From the NCBI GenBank assembly GCA_963709505.1, contig CAVPXC010000035.1, forward strand, positions 1 through 14,337: 14,337 nt of DNA. Direction: 5' to 3'. The notes beneath the pieces are model-generated. The model worked only from the letters and a program-made list of their open reading frames with translations. It did not search any database and had not been told where the DNA came from. Position numbers and translations under genes: made by a program. Numbering within the stretch: position 1 is the first letter of the stretch; the number at the start of each line of letters is the position of its first letter. Below are positions 8,434 to 14,337 of this stretch, in pieces. The stretch is from CAVPXC01 sp963709505. Lineage in GTDB: Bacteria > Chloroflexota > Anaerolineae > JAAEKA01.

Positions 8434-8588
8434 TGAGATAGTGAGATAGTGAGATAGTGAGTTAGTTCGGAGTGTCGGGTGTCAAGGTGTCGAGTATCAG
8501 GTGTTCGATACGAAGGCTTCTAAGACATGCCGGGGTAAACTACCGCACTACCGCACTTCCGCACCTCCGCACTATCTCACTATCTCAC
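8434..8588. repeat. Palindrome built from 8-base tandem repeats (family B)
   Basis: Three copies of GTGAGATA (8434-8457) follow the lipoprotein stop directly. The right side has a perfect 19-base complement, CACTATCTCACTATCTCAC (8570-8588), preceded by four 8-base units of the type NNCCGCAC (8541-8571). Between the arms is GTGTC-type repetitive sequence (8471-8506) of the kind also seen at the right end of the window. No ORF or convincing promoter is visible in this gap. Confidence 0.75.
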
Positions 8589-8656
8589 CGCCGCACTCAT
8601 TTGACCTCCACCACGCTTTCGGGTAAGCTGGCAAGCGTTCCAAGCAAAAAAGGAAA

Positions 8657-8772
8657 CTGCTCAACCGTCATTCCTGTCCCCTCGGGAGCAGGAATCCATC
8701 GGGTAAGCGTGCAGTGACCGCAAGCCGGATGGATTCCTGCTCCCGAAGGGGACAGGAATGACGGTTGAGCAG
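8657..8772. repeat. 116-bp near-perfect inverted repeat, dRS3/BIME-like doublet (family C)
   Basis: Arms 8657-8700 and 8728-8772 are complementary over 44-45 bases with a single extra A in the right arm. The 27-base centre is 8701-8727. Each arm holds its own smaller hairpin (ATTCCTG...CAGGAAT), so this is two head-to-head units. The ATTCC...GGAAT layout recalls dRS3-type repeats of other bacteria. It ends 27 bases before the epimerase start and contains an ATG (8758) in frame with that gene. Confidence 0.8.
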
Positions 8773-8799
8773 TCAAAAAAAGAAAGAAAGGGCTATACT

Positions 8800-9723
8800 A
8801 TGCGCACTCTTGTTACAGGCGGAGCCGGGTTCATTGGCTCTCATATTGTCGATGCCTTCATCGAGGCCGGCCATCATGTGGCTGTGGTCGATAACCTCCA
8901 CACGGGCAAACTCGCTAATCTCAACCCGAAGGCGACGTTCTACAAGGTGGATCTCCGCGACGCCGAAGGATTGGCGCGCGTGTTCGACCTCGAGAAACCG
9001 GAGGCCATCTCCCACCAGGCCGCCCTGGCCGATGTGCGCGGCTCGTTACTTGATCCGGCGGTCTATGCCGAGGTCAATATCATCGGCTCGATCCATCTGT
9101 TGGAGCTGGCGCGCCGGCACCGTGTGCGCAAGGTAGTGTATGCTTCCACCGGGGGGGCTGTCTACGGGGAGCCGGAATACGTGCCTGTCACCGAGGCACA
9201 CCCGGTCAATCCCCTGGATGCCTACGGCGCCAGCAAGCACACAGTCGAGCACTATCTGTTCCTGTACAAACATAACTACGATCTGAACTGGGTCGCTTTG
9301 CGCTACCCCAATGTGTACGGCCCCAGGCAGGATACGATGGGCGAGGCCGGCGTGGTTGCGATCTTCAGCGGCCGGATGCTGGCCGGCCAGCCGTGCACGA
9401 TCAACGGCGATGGCCTGCAACAGCGCGATTTTGTCTACGTGGGCGACATCGCGCGGGCGAACTTACTGGCGCTGGAGCACGGCAACGGCATCTACAACAT
9501 CGGCAGTGGAATACCCACCGATATCAACACGGTGTTCAGCCTGTTGAAGTCCGCATCGGGCTACGAACCGGAGCCAATCTACGGTCCGGCCAAGCTGGGC
9601 GAGGTGCAGCGGACCTACCTTGATGCCACTCGAGCCCGCGCTGAGCTTGGCTGGGCGCCGACGGTCGACGTCGCGGATGGTTTACAGCGAACCGTACAAT
9701 CCTTCAGGCGAGTGAACGGGTGA
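8800..9723 (+). CDS. NAD-dependent sugar-nucleotide epimerase/dehydratase (extended SDR, GalE-like)
   Basis: An intact 307-residue protein. The Rossmann glycine motif TGGAGFIG is at residues 6-13, Asp31 (VVDNLHTG) would bind the NAD ribose, and the catalytic set is Ser116/Thr117 (YASTGGAVYG) with Tyr142 and Lys146 (YGASK). RYPNVYGPRQ and RDFVYVGDIARA are further family signatures. Such enzymes convert UDP- or other NDP-sugars, most often at C4, to supply glycosyltransferases. The exact sugar cannot be read from sequence. ATG 8800 is preferred to the in-frame ATG at 8758, because the latter lies within an inverted repeat while AAAGGG precedes 8800 and the Rossmann fold begins immediately. Its stop overlaps the GT4 start (GTGA). 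Confidence 0.9.
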   Translation: MRTLVTGGAGFIGSHIVDAFIEAGHHVAVVDNLHTGKLANLNPKATFYKVDLRDAEGLARVFDLEKPEAISHQAALADVRGSLLDPAVYAEVNIIGSIHLLELARRHRVRKVVYASTGGAVYGEPEYVPVTEAHPVNPLDAYGASKHTVEHYLFLYKHNYDLNWVALRYPNVYGPRQDTMGEAGVVAIFSGRMLAGQPCTINGDGLQQRDFVYVGDIARANLLALEHGNGIYNIGSGIPTDINTVFSLLKSASGYEPEPIYGPAKLGEVQRTYLDATRARAELGWAPTVDVADGLQRTVQSFRRVNG

Positions 9724-10896
9724 GCAGGCAGGTCGTCGTCAACGGTTGGTTCTGGGGACAGCTTGCCACCGGCTCGGGGCAATACCTGCACGCCTTGGCA
9801 CGGCATCTGCCTCAGATCGAGACGAGCGAGTCCTATACCCTCGTGCTGCCCAAGGCGCGATTCCCCGATGCGCCTTCGGCCAACTTCGCAATCCCGGACT
9901 CCTGGCGGGGCATACGGATTGCCACGCCCTTCGACCGCGTCAACGAGAATCTGGCGAAGGTGTGGTTCGAGCAAGTGGCGTTTCCCAGGGCCTGCCGCCA
10001 GGCGAAGGCTGATGTGGCCTTCGTGCCCTACTGGGGATCGCCCGGCTGGCGGCCCTGCCGGACCGCGGTGACGGTCCACGATCTCATTCCCCTCATGCTG
10101 CCGGCCTACCGGGGCGGGATTTCGCAACGGCTGTACACGCGGCTGGTGAGTTGGACGGCCCGTCGCGCCGGCGTGGTGTTGACCGATAGCCAGGCCAGCC
10201 GGCAGAGACATCATCCGGCACCTCCACATCCCCGAAGAACGCATTCATGCGGTGCTGCTGGCGGCCGACGAACAGTATCGACCGATCGTCGACCCGGCTG
10301 AGCTGCAGCGGGTTCGAGAAAAATACCAGCTGCCGGAGCGGTTCATTCTCTACCTGGGAGGGTTCGACGTGCGCAAGAACGTCCCGCGGCTGGTGCGGGC
10401 CTATGCGCGGTTTTTACGTGTCCAGGATCGAGTATCAGACTTCGGAGGTCTTCCGAGACCTCCGAAGTCTGATGAAGCACCCTTTCTGGTGATTGCCGGC
10501 AGGCTACCAGCGGCGGATACCGAGTTCACGCCCGACCCCAGGCGCATCGTCGCCGAAGAAGGTATCGCCAACCGGGTGCAGTTCACCGGCTGGGTGGACG
10601 AGGCGGACAAGCCGGCGTTGTACAGCCTGGCCAGCGCCTTCGTGTTCCCTTCGCTTTACGAGGGCTTTGGCCTACCGGTAGCGGAAGCCGCAGCCTGCGG
10701 CACGCCGGTGCTGACGTCGAACCGATCGTCGTTGCCGGAGGCCGATCCGGCCGCCTTCCTGGTTGACCCGGAGGACGACGACGCGCTGGCGCAAAGCATG
10801 GAACAGATTCTCACCGCGCAACGCACTCTCGGAAACGGCCGTGGCTGGCAACAAGTCGCACAGGAAACCTGGCGGGCATGGCAGCCCAGCCAGTGA
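9720..10896 (+). CDS. GT4-family glycosyltransferase with an in-frame palindromic insert, one frameshift
   Basis: A GTG start overlaps the epimerase TGA by three bases. Joined frames give about 390 residues: an N-terminal domain VVVNGWFWGQLATGSGQYLH, AVTVHDLIPLMLPAYRGG, then a C-terminal domain FILYLGGFDVRKNVPRLVRA, VQFTGWVDEADKPALYSLAS, FVFPSLYEGFGLPVAEAAAC. The E-x7-E motif (EGFGLPVAE) typical of retaining GT-B enzymes is present. It transfers an activated sugar to a growing glycan or lipid acceptor in the cytoplasm. The upstream epimerase probably supplies or shares its sugar nucleotide. A frame break lies near 10203, between DSQASR and RDIIRHLHIPEERIH, and is not a simple run error. Residues encoded at 10432-10476 (VSDFGGLPRPPKSDE) come from a hairpin repeat inserted before FLVIAGRLP. 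Confidence 0.85.
10434..10473. repeat. Hairpin repeat inside the GT4 coding sequence (family A)
   Basis: A perfect 18-base inverted repeat with loop TCCG: arms 10434-10451 and 10456-10473, built round AGACTTCGGAGGTCT and its complement. It is read in frame as about 14 residues and shares its 14-base core, inverted, with the palindrome at 1917-1938. Confidence 0.85.
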
Positions 10897-10904
10897 ATTC
10901 GATC

Positions 10905-11071
10905 GGGGCACCTGCCCTGATTGTACATGCGCCACGTAGGGGCAGGTCTTGCGCCTGCCCTGATTGACATGCGCCACGTAGGGGTAGGTCTTGCGCCTGC
11001 GATTGTACATGCGCCACGTAGGCATTGCTGCCCTGATTGTACAAGCCGGGCGGCCAACCTGCCCCTACGAC
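10905..11071. repeat. Cluster of REP-like repeats between GT4 gene and psuG (family D)
   Basis: Units beginning TTGTACATGCGCCACGTAGG start at 10921, 10964 (one base shorter, TTGACATGC) and 11003, with partial units at 10905 and 11037. The full unit is about 43 bases and carries a hairpin GGGCAGG...CCTGCCC. The last unit ends with CCTGCCCCTACG, the inverted form of CGTAGGGGCAGG. Spacing is irregular and there are no unique spacers. Apart from these repeats I see nothing in 10897-11122. Confidence 0.8.
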
Positions 11072-11122
11072 TGGTTTCAAACACATCCAATTCAATCCAT
11101 AAGTCACGTACGGCGCAAAAAC

Positions 11123-12063
11123 ATGCAATCCACACACCCCCTACTTGCTCTCGAATCGACCCTCATCTCCCACGGCCTGCCTTACCCGCAGAATCTGGCG
11201 ACCGCGCAGCGGCTGGAGCAAATCGCTCGTGATCACGGTGCGCTTCCCAGAACGATCGCTGTCATGAACGGCGAGCTGCGTGCCGGCCTGACCCCGGCTG
11301 AGTTGGAGACTTCGCCACCAGCCGCGACGTACACAAACTCTCACGCCGCGACCTGCCGATCGCCGTCGCACGCGGCTGGACTGGCGCGACCACCGTGGCG
11401 ACGACAATGTGGATCGCCGCGCGCCATGGCATCCGCGTGTTCAGCACCGGCGGTATTGGCGGTGTACACAGGGCGGAAGTGCGGAATGATGAGTGCGGAA
11501 TGATGAATGCGGACTCCGGAATTCCGCATTCATCATTCCGCACTCATCGTTCATCGTTCGATATCTCAGCCGACCTCCCCGAACTAGCACAAACCCCCGT
11601 CGCCGTGGTGTGCGCGGGCGCAAAGGCGATCCTCGATCTGCCGGCAACGCTGGAGTGGCTGGAGACCTGGGGAGTGCCGGTGGTGGGATACGGCACGGAC
11701 GAATTCCCGGCCTTCTACTCACGGCGCAGCGGCCTGCCGGTGGACGTGCGCGTGGACACCCCCGAAGAGGCCGCGGCGATTATTCGGGCTAAGATTGACC
11801 TTGGCTTACCCGGAGGAGTGCTGATCTGCGTGCCGGTGCCGAAGGAGCACGAGCTGCCGGCAGAGGAAGCGAACACCGCCATCGAGCAGGCCCTGGCCGA
11901 GGCAAACGCCCAGGGCGTGCGCGGCAAGGACATTACCCCGTTTCTACTGGCGCGCATCGTCGAGCTAACAGGCGAGCGTAGCCTTCGCGCTAATCTTGCT
12001 CTGCTGGAGAACAACGTACGGGTTGGTGCGCAGATTGCTGTGGCTTTGGCGGTAATGCGGTAA
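11123..12063 (+). CDS. psuG: Pseudouridine-5'-phosphate glycosidase with in-frame palindromic insert, one frameshift
   Basis: Splits pseudouridine 5'-phosphate reversibly into uracil and ribose 5-phosphate, the second step of pseudouridine breakdown. Start ATG 11123 gives MQSTHPLLALESTLISHGLP, the family N-terminus. Further blocks: TIAVMNGELRAGLTPAELE, HKLSRRDLPIA, GATTVATTMWIAARHGIRVF, GGIGGVHR, FDISADL, VAVVCAGAKAILDLPATLEW, FLLARIVELTGERSLRANLA. The lysines of HKLSRRD and CAGAK and the aspartate of FDISADL correspond to the active-site residues of the E. coli enzyme. A frame break at about 11309 (one base missing) lies between AELE and FATSRDVHKL. About 24 extra residues (11479-11550) sit between GGVHRAE and SFDISADL and come from a palindromic repeat. 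No pseudouridine kinase gene is in the window. Confidence 0.88.
11484..11552. repeat. Long palindromic repeat inserted in psuG (family B)
   Basis: Arms 11484-11513 and 11523-11552 are complementary over 30 bases with one G/T wobble. The inner 23 base pairs are perfect. The loop is nine bases. The left side also has tandem units (GTGCGGAATGATGA-like from 11479). It has the same style as the repeats at 8434 and 12064: short tandem units mirrored to make a hairpin. It is read in frame within psuG. Confidence 0.9.
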
Positions 12064-12147
12064 TGCGAATGCGGGATTGCGGGATTGCGGGATTGCGGGA
12101 TAGTTGGTGCAAGTCCGCAATCTCGCAATTCCGCAATTCCGCATTAT
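12064..12147. repeat. Palindromic tandem-unit repeat between convergent psuG and LLM genes (family B)
   Basis: The left arm contains four units of GCGGGATT type (about 12071-12102) after TGCGAA. The right arm (about 12114-12147) carries CCGCAATT/CTCGCAATT units complementary to it with a few mismatches, around a centre near TAGTTGGTGCAAG. The last psuG codons (GTAATGCGGTAA) already resemble the unit, and the LLM gene's TAA stop lies in the right edge. It could act as a bidirectional terminator. Confidence 0.75.
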
Positions 12148-13155
12148 CCGAACGCTTCCACCCACCCACGCCACAGCGCCTGCCGCTGCGGATCAAAAGG
12201 CAGGTAGAACGTCACTCGATCCAACAGGCCCCGATAGCGAGCCCGCACCAGGGCGGGAAGCTCGTCCGGCCAGCCCTCCAGTGCGAACTGCGCCAGAATG
12301 TCGTCGGTGATCAGCGCAGGCATCTCTGCCCAACGTTGACGGATGGCCAGGCTACTGAGCCGCTCTCGGATCTCACTCCAACCGTGCAGATCCATCACCT
12401 TGCTGTAGGTAGGGGTCGAGGCATAGAACGCCACCTGGCTGCGGACTTCCTCACGCACACGGCGCGAGCTCCTCAGCGGTTTCCCCGGACACGACGAAAA
12501 TACTGCTGGACAAAGCAAGGTCGCTGCGTTTACGTCCGCTTTTGGCCAGCCCCTCGTGCACGTTGGGCATGATCTGTTCGCGTAGATAGCGGGTCGTGTG
12601 GAACGGGTGGACGTGCAGCCCCTGGCACAGCTCGCCAGCCAACTGGCACATCAATGCGTTCACCGCGGCGATGTAGATCGGGATGTGCGGATGTTCGATG
12701 GGGCCGGGGCTGAAAAAAGGCGCCATCAACGTCAGCTTGTAGAATTCGCCGCGGAAGTTGAGCTTCGTCTCGTTCTGCCAGACATCCCAGATCGCACGCA
12801 TCGCCAGGATGAACTCGCGCAGCCTGGGCGCGGGCGCGCCCCACGGCATGCCGAAGCGTCGCTCGATGTGGGCCTGGACCTGTGTGCCCAGCCCAAGCAT
12901 GAACCGGCCGCCGGAGGCCGCTTGCAGATCCCATGCCAGGTAGGCCGTCGACATCGGGTTGCGGGCGAAGGCGACGGCAATCGCCGTGCCCAGGCCGATG
13001 CGCTGAGTGTGCAAAGCGGCCACACCTAGCGGCAGGAAGGGATCGTGCTGCGTCTCGCTGGTCCACAGCGTGTCAAAGCCGATAGCCTCGGCAGCTTCGG
13101 CTAGTGCGACGGAGTCCCGCAGCGTGTTGCTCATGATGGCGACGTTGAGTTTCAT
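12144..13155 (-). CDS. LLM-class (luciferase-like) F420-dependent oxidoreductase, one frameshift
   Basis: Joined frames give about 337 residues. Start ATG 13155 follows GAGGAG and gives MKLNVAIMSNTLRDSVALAE. FDTLWTSETQHDPFLPLGVA, RIGLGTAIAVAFARNPMSTA, SGGRFMLGLGTQVQAHIERR and MPWGAPAPRLREFILAMRAI match the bacterial luciferase-like TIM barrel, of the F420-using subgroup (TIGR03617-like in my judgement). The substrate is not predictable, and FMN use cannot be excluded. The C-terminal part continues in another frame from about 12465 (REEVRSQVAFYASTPTYSKV to LWRGWVEAFG). The break after GETAEELA leaves one orphan base and is not a simple run error. Upstream on the same strand is hpt, 146 bases away. 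No function links the two. Confidence 0.82.
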
Positions 13156-13301
13156 AGCATTCTCCTCGGTAAACATTGTCGCGAAGATACTCGTATGGGT
13201 CCGGCGGCGAGTTCGGAGGATTTTAGCTTTTAAGTTAATCATCAGTAGAGCGCCGCCAGACCCTACTCGACCCACGCTCACGAGACACAACAACAAAATT
13301 G

Positions 13302-13888
13302 TCAGGCAGCTAGTTCACTGTCCTCGCTGACTACTGAACCACTTGCTAGCAGTACGTTCGCCGATAACGTGCCCACGAACGGCAAATTGCGATAGCGTTG
13401 GCGGTAATCAAGCCCGTAACCGACCACGTAGCGATCGGGCAGGGTAAAGCCGACGTAGGCGAGCGGCAGGTCGATCAGCCGCAGGCGCGGTTTGTTGAAC
13501 ATGGTACAAACCTGCAGGCTGGCGGGCTGGCGCTCTCGCAGGACGCGGAGCAGATAGTTCAGAATCAGGCCGGTATCGATCATGTCCTCCACGAACAGCA
13601 CGTGCCGCCGGCAACGCTCTCCTCCAAGTCCTTGAGAATCCGCACTGTGCCCGGCTGCTGTGCGCCGTAGGTGTTGATAGCTAAGAAATCGACCATGATG
13701 GGAATGGTGATCGCCCGCATCAGATCGGCCATGAACAACACCACCCCGCGGAGCACGCCCACCAGGATCGGGTCGAGCCCCGCGTAGTCCGCCGAGATCG
13801 CCGCGCCGAGTGCGCGCACGCGTTCTTGAATTTGCTGTTCGGTCAGCAGAACCTCCGAAACAACACCGGGCGGGGCAGCAATGCTCAT
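13302..13888 (-). CDS. hpt: Hypoxanthine phosphoribosyltransferase, one frameshift
   Basis: Purine salvage enzyme that makes IMP or GMP from hypoxanthine or guanine and PRPP. Joined frames give about 195 residues: VLLTEQQIQERVRALGAAIS, YAGLDPILVGVLRGVVLFMA, RAITIPIMVDFLAINTYGAQ, RILKDLEESVAG, then the PRPP-binding loop HVLFVEDMIDTGLILNYLL, FNKPRLRLIDLPLAYVGF and PDRYVVGYGLDYRQRYRNLP. The frame break at 13608-13609 is repaired by reading GGG for GG (SVAGRHVLFVED). The C-terminal tail after YRNLPFVGTL is somewhat longer than usual. ATG 13888 overlaps the stop of the upstream PD-(D/E)XK-like gene (ATGA), so translation is probably coupled. Confidence 0.92.
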
Positions 13889-14282
13889 TGGTCGTCATCA
13901 TCCTCGTTCACGCCCTGGCGATCGAGTCCGATCCAGGATGCTCGCTCCTGGTCGTCCATGCCGAACTTGGCCATCAACTGGCGAAAGTCGCTGCGTTTAA
14001 ACAGCTTGATGTTTATCTCCGGATAGTGCTCCAGCAGCCAGCGAATTTGCGATTCTTGCGCCGCACCTGCTTGGGCTTGATCGTCGTAATTTCGACGTAC
14101 AAGTCCTGGTCCGGCAGATAGAAATCAGGTGTAAACGCTGCAACCGGCCGGCCTTCCTTGTCCTTGCGCAAAACGAACGTACGCGGCTCGTACTCCCACA
14201 GCACGCCATAGAAATCCAACAAACGCGGAAACTCGGCCTCAGCGGCGTGGGCAAATGGGGAAAGGGGGGTGTCAGGTGTCAC
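13885..14282 (-). CDS. Small PD-(D/E)XK-nuclease-like protein, one frameshift
   Basis: Joined frames give about 132 residues. The order HAAEAEFPRLLDFYGVLWEY, EPRTFVLRKDKEGRPVAAFT, PDFYLPDQDLYVEITTIKPK, KNRKFAGLLEHYPEINIKLF fits a minimal PD-(D/E)XK fold: helix glutamate (AEAEF), aspartate in TPDFYLP, E-x-T (VEITT) in place of E-x-K, and downstream lysines. A TnsA-like or very-short-patch-type nuclease fold is the nearest comparison. Activity is unproven. The break at 14038-14039 is repaired by GGG for GG. The start is uncertain: GTG 14282 lies inside a GTGTCA-type repeat, a TGA stands two codons upstream, and no ATG precedes the conserved region. The stop overlaps the hpt start. Confidence 0.65.
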
Positions 14283-14334
14283 GTGTCAGACCGGAGTGTC
14301 AGGTGTTGGAGTGTCAAGTGTCGTGTGTCAGATG
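14269..14334. repeat. GTGTCAGGTGTC-type short repeats at the right end (family E)
   Basis: GTGTCAGGTGTC, CGTGTCAGAC, GTGTCAGGTGTTGG, GTGTCAAGTGTC and GTGTGTCAGATG follow one another to the window edge. The same motif type (GTGTCGGGTGTC, AGGTGTCGAG, CAGGTGTTCG) is at 8471-8506. It covers the presumed start of the PD-(D/E)XK-like gene and may continue beyond the window. Confidence 0.7.
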
Positions 14335-14337
14335 CTG

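Noticed and set aside
8434..8465. Iteron-type origin or operator (tandem GTGAGATA)
   Set aside because: No replication or regulatory gene is adjacent, and the units are mirrored as a palindrome like the repeats at 11484 and 12064.
8758..8799. ATG 8758 as the epimerase start
   Set aside because: It lies in the right arm of the inverted repeat, and ATG 8800 has a ribosome site and the standard N-terminus.
9615..10244. Open frame of 209 codons on the - strand
   Set aside because: It is antisense to the epimerase/GT4 junction, whose + strand motifs and GTGA overlap explain the region.
10905..11071. CRISPR-like array
   Set aside because: Units are unequal, partly inverted and joined without unique spacers, and no cas gene is near.
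12063..12572. Open frame of 169 codons on the + strand
   Set aside because: It starts in a palindromic repeat and is antisense to conserved LLM oxidoreductase sequence.

Overview
The window is GC-rich bacterial DNA. It carries proline/threonine-rich lipoproteins, a secreted protein with SNDPDPGP-type repeats, an F420-type luciferase-like oxidoreductase, and many palindromic repeats in and between genes. This mix looks like a Chloroflexota genome (Anaerolineae/Caldilineae-like). That placement is an inference from protein style; there is no rRNA or other marker to confirm it.

Left end (1-3656, + strand): a heavily frameshifted secreted, membrane-anchored repeat protein, then 4-alpha-glucanotransferase (malQ) with about six frameshifts. 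A tiny lipoprotein (3653-3892) overlaps the malQ stop. Two hairpins at 3903-4005 separate it from the convergent minus-strand cluster 4146-6447: a TyrA-like dehydrogenase lacking the usual substrate histidines, an HD-domain protein with two frameshifts, and an intact M50/site-2-type membrane protease with a recognisable promoter.

Middle (6475-10896, + strand): a C-terminal remnant of a GH2/beta-mannosidase-like protein, an intact lipoprotein with a glycosidase-like TIM-barrel domain, a repeat-filled gap, then an overlapping pair, NAD-dependent sugar-nucleotide epimerase and GT4 glycosyltransferase. Together these suggest surface or extracellular glycan metabolism.

Right end (10905-14337): a REP-like cluster, pseudouridine-5'-phosphate glycosidase (psuG, +), and convergent to it an LLM-class oxidoreductase, hypoxanthine phosphoribosyltransferase (hpt) and a small PD-(D/E)XK-nuclease-like gene (all -). 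PsuG and Hpt both belong to nucleobase/nucleotide salvage.

Two themes stand out. First, several families of palindromic repeats invade genes and gene edges. One roughly 70-base palindrome sits in frame inside psuG beside the conserved active-site motif, one 40-base hairpin sits in frame inside the GT4 gene, and others abut stop codons or supply a start codon. This resembles the protein-coding palindromic elements known from Rickettsia. Second, many genes are frameshifted, and most of the breaks I could place are repaired by adding one base to a short G or C run, so sequence error is more likely than true gene decay. Frameshift density is highest at the left end.
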